A stretch of 64,000 nucleotides of DNA from contig NZ_RKME01000024.1 in NCBI RefSeq assembly GCF_003797825.1, positions 28,435 to 92,434 on the forward strand, in the 5' to 3' direction. The notes under the pieces were generated by a model. It was not told the origin of the DNA, did not search any database, and saw nothing but the letters and a program-made list of their open reading frames with translations. Position 1 is the first letter of the stretch. Every line of letters starts with the position of its first letter. The translations under genes and the position numbers were made by a program. Of the stretch, positions 1 to 7,502 are shown one piece after another. The stretch is from Gordonia sp. OPL2 (lineage in GTDB: Bacteria > Actinomycetota > Actinomycetes > Mycobacteriales > Mycobacteriaceae).

Positions 1-404
1 CCGTCACCGACCTTGTACTGGCTGACCGCAGTCGTCAGGATCGCATCGACGCTGACCGGTTTGAACACATCGATCGCCAACCACCCGTAGCCGTTCTCCA
101 CCGGCCATTTGCAACCGGGCAGTCCCAGGTTCATCGTCGGCTGCGGCTTGTCGGTCACCGTTCCCGAGGTCAAAGGCGCCATGTCCTGAGGCGTCAACGA
201 TGCGCAGATCTGCTCTGCGGTCATCGTGGTCGGCGGTTCGCCGTCCTCGGACACGGGCGCCTGCTCGGTCGTGGACTGCGCCGGTGATGCGGCCGCCGGC
301 GGCGTCGCACTGGACGATGATCTGTCGGCGCCGTTTGCCCCACTGCAAGCAGTCGTAGCCAACAGCAGCGTCAGCACGGCGATGGTCACGGCAACGATCC
401 TCAC
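1..404 (-). CDS. Putative lipoprotein, DUF3558-like (3' end outside window)
   Basis: The reading frame opens at a GTG at 404 and runs off the left edge after 134 codons. The N-terminus has a basic start, a hydrophobic stretch and a lipobox (LATTACS), so a Cys-anchored exported lipoprotein is likely. A Ser/Pro/Ala-rich linker follows, then a domain with two visible Cys (ICASL, LPGCKW). That layout resembles actinobacterial DUF3558 lipoproteins; the family call is inference. The GTG overlaps the stop of the upstream WXG-like gene in a GTGA, so the two are translationally coupled and probably act together at the cell envelope. Confidence 0.65.
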   Translation of the reverse strand, partial: MRIVAVTIAVLTLLLATTACSGANGADRSSSSATPPAAASPAQSTTEQAPVSEDGEPPTTMTAEQICASLTPQDMAPLTSGTVTDKPQPTMNLGLPGCKWPVENGYGWLAIDVFKPVSVDAILTTAVSQYKVGD

Positions 405-1660
405 GGCTGGTCCTCCCAGATTCCCGGACCCGTCCCCGGGTCGTAAGCAGTCCTCGGCTGTTTCGTCACTCGGTCGATCTCGGTAGCTGTGGCAACGTCG
501 TTCGCGAACGCGATCTTGTCCAGCGTGTCAGTGAAGGGTTTCAGCTCTTCCTTCACCGCTCCTTCGGCCTTGCCCGTGGCGAAACCTACCGGATCCTTGC
601 AAAAGCTGATGAAGGTCGTGAGCGCGTCGATGGCTTTGTTGATCTCAACGATCATCTTTTTCGCTTCTATGGCAACTTCCGCGAGCAGACGAGTCACCTC
701 GGCCACGGCGGCGGCGGTTCCGGCTCCCGGGACGGCTTTGGCAGCCAGCTTCAGAATGCCCTCGAAGCTGTCGACTTTCACGAGCCGGGACAGCCCCTTC
801 TGCACCAGGGCAATGAGTGCCTTCGCGGCTGCCTCGAGTTGATCTGCGGCCATCGTGAGGCCACGTTCCAGCAGGCGGCCGACCGACCCTTCCCAGTTCA
901 ACCCGCGCGCAAGATCTGCACTGTAGGACGAGTACGAGACCGCGGCCTTACCGTCCCAATGGGTGTCGACCGTTCGGTGCCCGGTACCCAGGTCACCGGA
1001 GATGATGTCGAATGCGCTGCCAGTCTTCCCATACGTCTTGCCGATTCGCTTGAGTTCCATCCAATTTCCTGCAACCGGTTCGACGGCCGACTGAATGGGA
1101 CTCCAGTGGGTCAGGCTCGCAATCGCCGAGTCGGCGTCGGCCAGCCAACCCGCCGCACTCTCGATGATGGCGTTCCAGTTCACCGACTCGTTGGCGGGGG
1201 CCGTCACGTCGACGGCGCGCGGATTCCCGAAGCCGCGAGTTCCCGGGACGTCATCGACCTGCTCGTAGGTGACCACTGGGTCGGGGACCCGACCCAGCTG
1301 CACCTCGATCGGCGGTATGAACGGATTGCTGTTGTAGGTCTCGGTTCGTGTGTGCCGCAATCCGAGGCCGGCTTCACGATCGGTGGTCGTGTAATCCCAC
1401 GCGGCTTGCTTCAGGTTGACACTCGTGCCATAGAGGACAGGTGGAATCCTCTCGATCCGCGTCTTGGTTGCCGTGTGCAGACTGTCTACGGGTTCTTTGA
1501 GCTTGCCCATCAACCCCTTGAACTCACCCGTCGACTGCGCGTGCGCACCAACCAGATTGACCGCCTTCCAGGCACTGCCGTTCAGCGCCAGCACATAGTT
1601 GCCCAGACCGCTGATCCATTCCGGGTCAGCCTTGAGTGTCTCGCCCATCCGTCCCCCCAC
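401..1660 (-). CDS. WXG100/ESX-like protein, putative type VII secretion substrate
   Basis: A 419-aa, largely alpha-helical protein with no signal peptide. A WXG-like turn (HWDGKAA) lies near residue 230, between two helical segments, followed by an Ala-rich amphipathic region (about 265-375). This arrangement is typical of WXG100-superfamily proteins exported by ESX/type VII systems. No C-terminal toxin domain is recognisable. Its stop overlaps the GTG of the downstream lipoprotein. The ATG at 1660 is used; a second ATG four codons later (MGETLK) is equally plausible. Type VII export is inferred from architecture only, as no secretion machinery is in the window. Confidence 0.55.
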   Translation of the reverse strand: MGGRMGETLKADPEWISGLGNYVLALNGSAWKAVNLVGAHAQSTGEFKGLMGKLKEPVDSLHTATKTRIERIPPVLYGTSVNLKQAAWDYTTTDREAGLGLRHTRTETYNSNPFIPPIEVQLGRVPDPVVTYEQVDDVPGTRGFGNPRAVDVTAPANESVNWNAIIESAAGWLADADSAIASLTHWSPIQSAVEPVAGNWMELKRIGKTYGKTGSAFDIISGDLGTGHRTVDTHWDGKAAVSYSSYSADLARGLNWEGSVGRLLERGLTMAADQLEAAAKALIALVQKGLSRLVKVDSFEGILKLAAKAVPGAGTAAAVAEVTRLLAEVAIEAKKMIVEINKAIDALTTFISFCKDPVGFATGKAEGAVKEELKPFTDTLDKIAFANDVATATEIDRVTKQPRTAYDPGTGPGIWEDQP

Positions 1661-1824
1661 GTCTCATCGGAGCAACGCTCCCCGTCAACCCCTTCACAGA
1701 GTTGGACGCATCCGATGCGTAGACGGTTCCATCCGACCGGGTTCCCACCAGAACTGGGGACAGCGTGGACGTGAGCGTGGTCACACGGCACCTCCGTCCG
1801 CTACCCCTTCCCCCTCGCCGCCCC

Positions 1825-1872
1825 GCAGACGTAGCGAAAACCGTCTCCCGGCGCCGTGTTCGCTACGTCTGC
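1825..1872. repeat. Dispersed palindromic repeat, copy 1
   Basis: An inverted repeat with left arm GCAGACGTAGCGAAAA (1825-1840) and right arm TGTTCGCTACGTCTGC (1857-1872), matching at 14-15 of 16 positions. It sits between the WXG-like gene and the dehydrogenase. A closely related element lies at 63930-63978. There is no T-tract, so a simple intrinsic terminator is not obvious. It is probably a REP-like intergenic element of this genome. Confidence 0.7.
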
Positions 1873-1912
1873 GACGCGGGGTCAGGGCCGGCACGCGAGC
1901 GCGGTCACACGC

Positions 1913-2662
1913 TCACCGAGCGCTCCAGCCACCGTCCATCGGATACGACGCACCGGTGACCATCGCCGCGTCGTCGGAGGCCAGCCACGCCACCAGGGAC
2001 GCAACCTCCTCGGGCCGGACCAGACGTTTCACCGCGCTCTCGGTGAGCATGATCTTCTCGACGACAGCGTCCTCGTCCATGTCGTGGACGCGCGCCTGAT
2101 CGGCGATCTGCTTGGTGACCAACTCGGTGTGTACGTACCCGGGGTTCACGCAGTTGCTGGTCACACCGTGCGAGGCACCCTCCAGCGCAGTCGTTTTCGA
2201 CAAACCCTCGAGTGCATGTTTCGCGGCCACGTACGACGACTTGAAGGCCGAGGCGCGTAGGCCGTGCACGGACGAGATGTTGACGATCCGACCGAACCCG
2301 CGCTCGTACATGCGCGGTAGCGCGGCCCGGATCAGGAGGAACGGCGCCTCGACCATCAGCCGTTGCATGCGGCGGAACACATCCGGCGCCATCTCCTCGA
2401 TGGGTGCGACCGACTGGACACCCGCATTGTTGACGAGGATGTCGACGTCGAGTTCGGCTGAGTCCAGTTCGACCGTCTCCGAGAGATCGACGTGCCACGC
2501 CCGCCCGCCGAGGTCGGCGGCCACCTGCTTGGCTCCCACGTCGTCGACATCGGCGACGGTGACCAGTGCCCCCCGGGCGGCGAGGACGCGCGCACAGGCC
2601 TCGCCGATCCCGGTCGCGGCCCCCGTGACCAGGGCTCGCCGTCCGGTGAGATCGCCGGTCAT
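1913..2662 (-). CDS. bdhA: 3-hydroxybutyrate dehydrogenase (SDR family)
   Basis: A 249-aa classical short-chain dehydrogenase. It has the NAD-binding TGAATGIG motif near residue 14, NNAG, a catalytic Ser (ISSVHG) and YVAAK, and ends in the family-typical SYPMDGGW. The C-terminal half (GYVHTELVTKQI, then KRLVRPEEVASLVAWLAS) is characteristic of D-3-hydroxybutyrate dehydrogenases, which interconvert 3-hydroxybutyrate and acetoacetate in the cytoplasm. Its ATG overlaps the stop of the transporter gene in an ATGA, so both are translated from one leftward message, pointing to uptake and oxidation of 3-hydroxybutyrate. Confidence 0.85.
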   Translation of the reverse strand: MTGDLTGRRALVTGAATGIGEACARVLAARGALVTVADVDDVGAKQVAADLGGRAWHVDLSETVELDSAELDVDILVNNAGVQSVAPIEEMAPDVFRRMQRLMVEAPFLLIRAALPRMYERGFGRIVNISSVHGLRASAFKSSYVAAKHALEGLSKTTALEGASHGVTSNCVNPGYVHTELVTKQIADQARVHDMDEDAVVEKIMLTESAVKRLVRPEEVASLVAWLASDDAAMVTGASYPMDGGWSAR

Positions 2663-4047
2663 GCCGAGACTCCTTCACGCTGCGGGGCGACGTCGAGATG
2701 CGCGGCGGCATCGGCGGCGTCGATCGACTCGAGCGAGATCCCCTTGGTCTCGCGGGCCACGATGACCGCGATGATCGTGATCACACAGGCGGCCGCCAGA
2801 TAGAACGCGATCGGCAGCGACGAGTCGAATCGACTCAGCAGCGACGCCGCGATGATCGGCGCGAGGGAGCCGGCGACGATCGAGGTGACCTGATACCCCA
2901 GCGACACACCGGAGTACCGCATCCGGGTCGGGAACATCTCGGCCATCATCGCCGGCTGCGGCGCGTACATGAACGCGTGGAAGATCAGTCCGAGGATGAT
3001 CGCGAGCATGATGAGTCCGTAGTGGCCGCTGCCCATGAGCGGGAAGGCGAAGAAGCCCCACGTCGCGGTCGTGACGGCGCCGACGAGGTAGACCGGTCGT
3101 CGGCCGACGCGGTCGGCGAGTCGGCCGACCAGCGGGATGGCGACGAAGTGGACCGCGTGCGCCGCGAGCATCCACCACAGGATGTCGGCGGTATCGGCCT
3201 CGACGACGACCTTCAGATAGGTGATCGAGAACGTGACGACCAGGTAGTACATGATGTTCTCCGCGAACCGCAGCCCCATGGCGGTGAACACCCCGCGCGG
3301 GTACAGCTTGAGCACCTCGATCGCGCTGAACGACGACGTCTTGACCTCCTCGGCCTCGCGTTGTGCGGCAACGAAGATGGGGGCGTCGGTGACCTTGGTG
3401 CGGACGTAGTAGCCGACGAGCACGATCACCGCGGACAGCCAGAAGGCGATGCGCCAACCCCAGCTGAGGAACGCACTGTCGGGAAGGGAGGTGGTGAGGA
3501 CGAGCAGGACGATGGTGGCGACGAGATTGCCCACGGGGACACCGGCCTGCGGCCAGGACGCCCAGAACGCACGCGATCGGTTCGGGCTGTGCTCGGCCAC
3601 CAGCAGGACTGCTCCGCCCCACTCACCACCGACGGCGAAACCCTGGATGAATCGCAGCGCGACCAGAAGTGCGGGAGCCCAGTAACCCACCTGGCCGAAG
3701 GTCGGCAGACAGCCCATCAGGAAGGTGGCGGCGCCGACGAGGATCAGGCTGAACTGCAACAGTTTCTTGCGGCCGTATTTGTCGCCGAAGTGACCGAATA
3801 CGATCCCGCCGAGGGGCCGGGCGACGAACCCGACCGCGTAGGTGACGAAGGCCGCGATGATCGCGTCGAGCTCGTTGCCGCCGTCCGGGAAGAAGACCTT
3901 GGAGAACACCAAGGTGGCAGCGGTGCCGTACAGGAAGAACTCGTACCACTCGACGACGGTGCCGGCCATCGAGGCCGTGACGATCCGCCGCAGCCCTGAC
4001 CGGTCGTCCCGGGCTGGTGAGGCACTCGCAGTGTCTGGTCCGGACAT
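2659..4047 (-). CDS. MFS transporter, metabolite:H+ symporter (MHS) type
   Basis: A 462-aa, 12-TM major facilitator protein. The N-terminal MAGTVVEWYEFFLYGTAA and the loop GDKYGRKKLL are hallmarks of the MHS branch (KgtP/ShiA/ProP-like). The start at 4047 is chosen because an upstream extension to 4263 would cross the divergent promoter and reads unlike MFS N-termini. It is the first gene of the operon with bdhA and divergent from a LysR regulator, so a 3-hydroxybutyrate or related short hydroxy-acid substrate is a reasonable inference from context. Confidence 0.85.
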   Translation of the reverse strand: MSGPDTASASPARDDRSGLRRIVTASMAGTVVEWYEFFLYGTAATLVFSKVFFPDGGNELDAIIAAFVTYAVGFVARPLGGIVFGHFGDKYGRKKLLQFSLILVGAATFLMGCLPTFGQVGYWAPALLVALRFIQGFAVGGEWGGAVLLVAEHSPNRSRAFWASWPQAGVPVGNLVATIVLLVLTTSLPDSAFLSWGWRIAFWLSAVIVLVGYYVRTKVTDAPIFVAAQREAEEVKTSSFSAIEVLKLYPRGVFTAMGLRFAENIMYYLVVTFSITYLKVVVEADTADILWWMLAAHAVHFVAIPLVGRLADRVGRRPVYLVGAVTTATWGFFAFPLMGSGHYGLIMLAIILGLIFHAFMYAPQPAMMAEMFPTRMRYSGVSLGYQVTSIVAGSLAPIIAASLLSRFDSSLPIAFYLAAACVITIIAVIVARETKGISLESIDAADAAAHLDVAPQREGVSA

Positions 4048-4091
4048 TGTCTCCTCCACTCGATCGAGTCGTGTGATGCGGGTCACGCAGT

Positions 4092-4108
4092 TATCCGAGT
4101 ATTGGATA
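4092..4108. promoter_or_regulatory. Candidate LysR-type operator in divergent promoter region
   Basis: An inverted repeat TATCC-N7-GGATA containing the LysR T-N11-A pattern lies in the 118-bp gap between the transporter and the LysR gene. A second short inverted repeat, CTGCA-ATAG-TGCAG (4150-4163), sits directly in front of the lysR start. The position fits autorepression plus activation of the transporter operon. This is sequence pattern only. Confidence 0.45.
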
Positions 4109-4165
4109 GCCAAGCGTGCGCATGCAATGACCGAAACGTCTGATCGGATCTGCAATAGTGCAGAT

Positions 4166-5065
4166 ATGGCCCCTGACAAGCTCAGTTCCGACGACCTGCT
4201 GGTCTTGCTCGCGGTCGGGCGGAGCGGGCGCTTCACCGCTGCCGCAGATGTCCTCGGCCTCAATCACACGACCGTGGCCCGTCGGATCGACTCGCTCGAA
4301 CGGGCCGTCGGAGGTCGAGTCCTCGCCCGTGGTGCGGCCGGCTGGGAACTCACCGACCGCGGCCGTCAGGCGTTCGCCGCGGCCGAACAGATCGAGAGCG
4401 CCGTCCGCAGACTGGAGACCGACATCGAGGGGTCGCCGACACTCAGCGGGGTGGTGCGCATGTCGGCCACCGACGGCTTCTCCGCCTATCTCGCCGCACC
4501 GTCCGTGGTGGCCGTCCGCCGCAGACATCCCGGGGTCAGCGTGGAGATCGTGACCGCGACCAGGATCGCGTCGCAGCATCGCACCGGCCTCGACATCGAG
4601 GTCGTCGTCGGCGAGCCGCACGTCCATCGAGCCGAGGCGATCCCCCTGGCCGACTATCGGTTGGGGCTCTACGCTTCCCGCACCTATCTGGCCGAGAATC
4701 CCACACCGACATCCGCCGACGACCTCACCACGCACCCGCTGATCTACTTCGTCGACGCCATGCTGGCTGTCGACGATCTCGACCTGGCGCGCACCCTCGT
4801 TCCACAGATGGCCGAATCCGTCACGTCGACCAACGTGTTCGTCCACGTCGAGGCCACCCGGGCCCACGCCGGAATCGGGCTGCTCCCCTGCTACATGGCC
4901 GATCGCCACGACGACCTCGTCCGCGTATTGCCCTCCGTCGGCGCCCAATTGACGTACTGGCTGGTGACCAGGACCGCGTCGTTCCGGCGACCGGAGGTCG
5001 CGGCGGTCGTGGATGCGATCCGTGACGTCGTCGCCGACCATGAGGAGGAACTGCTGGGGCACTGA
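4166..5065 (+). CDS. LysR-family transcriptional regulator
   Basis: A 299-aa protein of standard LysR length. An N-terminal winged HTH (FTAAADVLGLNHTTVARRIDSLERAVG, broken here only by length limits of the motif) spans about residues 19-45, followed by a linker helix and a type-2 periplasmic-binding-like effector domain. The ATG at 4166 is preferred over upstream in-frame codons because it puts the HTH at the usual distance from the N-terminus. It is divergent from the transporter/bdhA operon, so it probably controls 3-hydroxybutyrate use. Confidence 0.85.
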   Translation: MAPDKLSSDDLLVLLAVGRSGRFTAAADVLGLNHTTVARRIDSLERAVGGRVLARGAAGWELTDRGRQAFAAAEQIESAVRRLETDIEGSPTLSGVVRMSATDGFSAYLAAPSVVAVRRRHPGVSVEIVTATRIASQHRTGLDIEVVVGEPHVHRAEAIPLADYRLGLYASRTYLAENPTPTSADDLTTHPLIYFVDAMLAVDDLDLARTLVPQMAESVTSTNVFVHVEATRAHAGIGLLPCYMADRHDDLVRVLPSVGAQLTYWLVTRTASFRRPEVAAVVDAIRDVVADHEEELLGH

Positions 5066-5125
5066 CGAGTTGGGGGACCGACGCGAACTCGGCGAACCAA
5101 CGACCGGGCCGAACAGAACAGAAAA

Positions 5126-5145
5126 CCCCCGGATCACTCCGGGGG
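5126..5145 (-). terminator. Rho-independent terminator of the tRNA cluster
   Basis: A perfect 8-bp stem (CCCCCGGA/TCCGGGGG, loop of 4) is followed on the minus strand by TTTTC. It lies 8 bases past the 3' end of tRNA-Phe, ending the Glu-Asp-Phe tRNA transcript. Confidence 0.85.
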
Positions 5146-5153
5146 TTCAGACG

Positions 5154-5227
5154 TGGCCAGGGCCGGGATCGAACCGGCGACCTTCCGCTTTTCAGGCGGA
5201 CGCTCGTACCAACTGAGCTACCTGGCC
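5154..5227 (-). tRNA. tRNA-Phe(GAA)
   Basis: Full cloverleaf on the minus strand: acceptor GGCCAGG/CCTGGCC, anticodon loop CTGAAAA (GAA), T-loop GTTCGATC, discriminator A. CCA is not encoded. Last gene of a three-tRNA cluster. Confidence 0.95.
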
Positions 5228-5268
5228 GGACGGCACCCGAACCGAATGCCTATCGCACACATGTGTTG

Positions 5269-5342
5269 CGACCCTGACGGGACTCGAACCCGCGACCTCC
5301 GCCGTGACAGGGCGGCGCGCTAACCAACTGCGCCACAGGGCC
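5269..5342 (-). tRNA. tRNA-Asp(GTC)
   Basis: Minus-strand cloverleaf with anticodon stem/loop CCGCC-CTGTCAC-GGCGG (GTC), T-loop GTTCGAGTC, discriminator G. CCA is not encoded. Middle gene of the cluster. Confidence 0.95.
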
Positions 5343-5390
5343 ATGTTCTGTTGTCTGCTCCCTCCGTCCCCGCAAGGGGCCGGGCAAGCG

Positions 5391-5463
5391 TACCCCCTAC
5401 GGGATTCGAACCCGCGCTACCGCCTTGAAAGGGCGGCGTCCTAGGCCGCTAGACGAAGGGGGC
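5391..5463 (-). tRNA. tRNA-Glu(TTC)
   Basis: Minus-strand cloverleaf with acceptor GCCCCCT/AGGGGGT (terminal G-U), anticodon stem/loop CCGCC-CTTTCAA-GGCGG (TTC), discriminator A. First gene of the cluster. Confidence 0.95.
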
Positions 5464-5653
5464 CGGTTCTCCGTAAGGAGTTCTCCGTTGGGAGCCGACT
5501 CAGCTTAGGACACTCGCCGAACAATTCACAAATCAGGTGGTCGGAGGTGGTTTTCTCGCCCGGGCGAGGACCTCGGTGACGGGGGCGTTTCGACGGTGTT
5601 CCAGCGCGGGGCCTTCGCTCCCTTCCATCCCGGGTTCATGATATGCAAGAGCG

Positions 5654-6115
5654 ATGGGGGAACAACTCTTCGTGCGCCCGGTCGACCCGGACGACGTCAT
5701 GGGGATGACGCCGTTCGACCGTGAGACCGTCGGCCGGTTCGTCGCTCGGCACCTGCTACCGGTACCGGTCGACGATCTCGATGCCGACGACGATGCATCG
5801 GTCGCAGACCAGCGAGCGTCCACCGGGACGGCCTACATCGACCCATCCGGCGTGCGCGTCGACATCGCACCGGCAGCGATCGTCTTCCACGACCCGGGTA
5901 CGGCGGCGGAGCAGACTGTCTTCGCGGCGCTGAACGAGGTCGGCGGGATCGCCATCGACCCCGAGCAGGCGTTGGCGGTCAGCTGCGACCAGTCGTGGCT
6001 GCAGACCGATCGCAGCCCGGTCGACACCCTGGTCGTCGTGTCGACCATCACCGAGATGCGGCACGCGATGCGGGTGGGCGGCACCCGATCCGGCATCGTC
6101 GACGGCCGGTCCTGA
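5654..6115 (+). CDS. Hypothetical protein
   Basis: A 153-aa acidic soluble protein without signal peptide or TM segment, and no recognised family. It starts MGEQLFVRPVDPDDVMGM and contains Asp-rich stretches (VDDLDADDDASVAD). It sits alone between the tRNA cluster and tRNA-Lys. The frame shows the strong third-position GC expected of a real gene in this genome, but no clear ribosome-binding site is visible at the ATG. Confidence 0.55.
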   Translation: MGEQLFVRPVDPDDVMGMTPFDRETVGRFVARHLLPVPVDDLDADDDASVADQRASTGTAYIDPSGVRVDIAPAAIVFHDPGTAAEQTVFAALNEVGGIAIDPEQALAVSCDQSWLQTDRSPVDTLVVVSTITEMRHAMRVGGTRSGIVDGRS

Positions 6116-6221
6116 TACAGCGTCAGTCAGGTCGAAGACCGTCGCTGTCCGATCGGCGGGCCCTCTCGGACCATCGAGCCCGTGCCTGTAAACTCGTCGA
6201 CGCCCTGTCCGCAGGGCCCCG

Positions 6222-6294
6222 GCCCCTATAGCTCAGTTGGTAGAGCTACGGACTTTTAATCCGCAGGTCCCAGGTTCGAGCCCTGGTGGGGGCA
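6222..6294 (+). tRNA. tRNA-Lys(TTT), prophage integration target
   Basis: Complete cloverleaf: acceptor GCCCCTA/TGGGGGC, D-arm GCTC/GAGC, anticodon loop CTTTTAA, T-arm CCAGG/CCTGG, discriminator A. The 3' part, from the third anticodon base onward, lies within the 40-bp attL core, so the phage copy of the core keeps this tRNA functional after integration. A TAAACT at 6189-6194 may be its -10 box. Confidence 0.95.
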
Positions 6295-6567
6295 CCCGTC
6301 ATCCGGGTCGAAACGAGGACCGTCTCCGGTCACGAGCCACTCGAATCGAATCCCGAGAATCTCGCAGATCGCGTCGATCTCGTCGACACTGAGCGGGACC
6401 GATCCGGACATCCGTCGAGCGAACTTCGACTGAGTGAGCCCCAGTGATTCTGCGATGCGGATTGCCGGCACCTGCTCCTCGGCCAACAGCGCCCGGAGCC
6501 TCCCCGCGATCGCCTTGGATCGTGGCTGATCCTCGCGACTTCCCCTGTGCAGCGTTAGTACGGTCAT
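6256..6567 (-). CDS. rep: Phage immunity repressor (prophage form, truncated by integration)
   Basis: A 103-aa protein with an XRE-like HTH (about residues 35-56, SLGLTQSKFARRM). The last 11 residues (PHQGSNLGPAD) are antisense to tRNA-Lys and lie in the att core. The TAA stop is antisense to tRNA bases 35-37; its last base comes from host DNA at 6256. In the circular phage the same frame continues TAT CAG and so on from the attR side for 20 residues, ending GRDLAAAAA. The integrated form is therefore shorter and lacks an Ala-rich, ssrA-like tail. A promoter with TTGCGT-N16-TAATAT ends 7 nt before the ATG, suggesting a leaderless mRNA. Confidence 0.9.
   Translation of the reverse strand: MTVLTLHRGSREDQPRSKAIAGRLRALLAEEQVPAIRIAESLGLTQSKFARRMSGSVPLSVDEIDAICEILGIRFEWLVTGDGPRFDPDDGCPHQGSNLGPAD
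6257..6296. other. attL: attL core (40 bp)
   Basis: A 40-bp sequence identical to 57610-57649. It runs from tRNA-Lys anticodon base 36 to two bases past the discriminator. The flanks diverge immediately at both ends. It lies inside the 3' end of the phage repressor gene on the minus strand. Confidence 0.95.
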
Positions 6568-6570
6568 GCC

Positions 6571-6602
6571 AGAAATATTAGTCGCAAATCGGGTAAACGC
6601 AA
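6571..6602 (-). promoter_or_regulatory. Leftward repressor promoter with operator half-site
   Basis: The minus strand carries -35 TTGCGT (6597-6602), a 16-bp spacer and -10 TAATAT (6575-6580). The rep ATG begins 7 nt beyond the -10, so the transcript is probably leaderless. A TTAGTCGCA half-site (6578-6586) overlaps the -10, which fits autoregulation or Cro control. Confidence 0.6.
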
Positions 6603-6616
6603 GCTAGAGCGTGACA

Positions 6617-6673
6617 TAAGTCGCTCAATACCGGCGTGTTGTGCTTGTTGGGTAGTCGCTGAGCGACTACAAA
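6617..6673 (+). promoter_or_regulatory. Rightward early promoter with 19-bp palindromic operator
   Basis: A perfect palindrome GTAGTCGCTGAGCGACTAC (6652-6670) fills the spacer of a candidate promoter, TTGTTG (6645-6650)-N17-TACAAA (6668-6673), which ends 7 nt before the Cro start. A related half-site, TAAGTCGCT, is at 6617-6625. Repressor bound here would silence the early operon. The operator is visible in the sequence; the promoter boxes are weaker. Confidence 0.65.
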
Positions 6674-6680
6674 CTCATTC

Positions 6681-6944
6681 ATGAACTTCTCACCCGGTCA
6701 GCGACTCGCTTCTCGAGTTCGCGAGCTGATGAAGGGCTCCGGCATCACGCAGAACCAGGCGGCCACCGCGCTCCACATGTCGCAATCAGCATTCTCTCGC
6801 CGCTACCTGGGCCGTGTCGAGTTGCGGGCCTCGGAAATTCAGATCCTCGCCGAGCTTCTCGACGTGACGGTTGCCGACCTGATCGAGGATCAACCTTCAC
6901 CCTCCACCGTCGACGATGCCGCTGCCGTGGGCGGTGTTGCGTAG
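6681..6944 (+). CDS. Cro-like HTH protein
   Basis: An 87-aa HTH protein divergent from the repressor. The HTH lies at about residues 22-42 (ITQNQAATALHMSQSAFSRRY). Its recognition helix resembles that of Rep (SQSAFSRRY against TQSKFARRM), so both probably bind the AGTCGC operator. First gene of the rightward early operon. The stop overlaps the GTG of the next gene (TAGTG). Confidence 0.75.
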   Translation: MNFSPGQRLASRVRELMKGSGITQNQAATALHMSQSAFSRRYLGRVELRASEIQILAELLDVTVADLIEDQPSPSTVDDAAAVGGVA

Positions 6945-7255
6945 TGACCACCCCCGTCGCGTCCCGCAACGCGCGCCGGATCAAGGGGCGCCGAGCCGTT
7001 GACCGCCAGGCCCGTTACGTCGCTCTCTACCGCTATCTGACGGGTGCCACCACCTCGGTCCGAATCGATCTCGCCACCATCGCGACCCTGTGGCGAGCCG
7101 GGTCCGCCGAGGTCCAGGACACCCTCACCGCCGCCGTTGGCCAAGACGTCATCTGGGCGGCGCTCGAAGTCGCCGAGAACGGCTACTGCGCGCAACACGG
7201 ATCGGGCTACGCGTCGATGCCAGTCCAGTTGATCAAGCGACGACGACGGCACTAA
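6944..7255 (+). CDS. Hypothetical early phage protein
   Basis: A 103-aa basic protein starting at GTG 6944, overlapping the cro stop. It is rich in Arg at both ends (NARRIKGRRAVDRQARY; IKRRRRH), with a central amphipathic region. The charge suggests a nucleic-acid-binding role, but no family is recognised. Its place directly after cro matches the excise/antirepressor slot of other temperate actinophages; that is positional inference only. Confidence 0.55.
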   Translation: MTTPVASRNARRIKGRRAVDRQARYVALYRYLTGATTSVRIDLATIATLWRAGSAEVQDTLTAAVGQDVIWAALEVAENGYCAQHGSGYASMPVQLIKRRRRH

Positions 7256-7319
7256 ACAATCTTCTCCCGTGACCGCAGGGGAAGGCGGCGCGGGGGATTT
7301 CACCAATCACCAACCGTGT

Positions 7320-7334
7320 GAAGGGAATCCACCC
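7320..7334 (+). repeat. Start-associated sequence, copy 1
   Basis: GAAGGGAATCCACCC lies directly before the ATG at 7335. The same element precedes the starts at 9655 and 12232. It contains a GAAGGGA Shine-Dalgarno, but conservation continues through AATCCAC, beyond what ribosome binding needs. Confidence 0.65.
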
Positions 7335-7502
7335 ATGTATCAACTCATCGTCGGCAACCTGGGGACCTGCGTCCTCGCGGCTGCCGGCCTCATCCTCGCC
7401 GCGGCGATCCTCGTCGACAACGTGCGGCGAGCGTTCGCCAACCATGACCACCTGGTGATCCGCAACGGCAAGATCGTCGAGTCGGAGGGCGGTCGGCGAT
7501 GA
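7335..7502 (+). CDS. Small single-TM membrane protein
   Basis: A 55-aa protein: a short N-terminus, one TM helix (about residues 10-28, rich in Leu/Ala/Val) and a charged cytoplasmic tail (HLVIRNGKIVESEGGRR). The ATG at 7335 follows the start-associated sequence; an upstream in-frame codon at 7269 is rejected because it lacks an RBS. The stop overlaps the next ATG. Possible roles include membrane-linked exclusion, but nothing specific can be assigned. Confidence 0.6.
   Translation: MYQLIVGNLGTCVLAAAGLILAAAILVDNVRRAFANHDHLVIRNGKIVESEGGRR

Noticed and set aside
1905..2711. 268-codon minus-strand frame over bdhA
   Set aside because: Off-frame shadow of the dehydrogenase, Arg-rich with no domain.
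2698..3999. 433-codon plus-strand frame opposite the MFS transporter
   Set aside because: Antisense shadow in high-GC DNA; composition dominated by Arg/Asp/Gly/His, and the minus strand encodes a recognised transporter.
4048..4263. N-terminal extension of the MFS transporter
   Set aside because: It would cover the divergent promoter and lysR start; the MHS family normally begins close to the MSGPD start.
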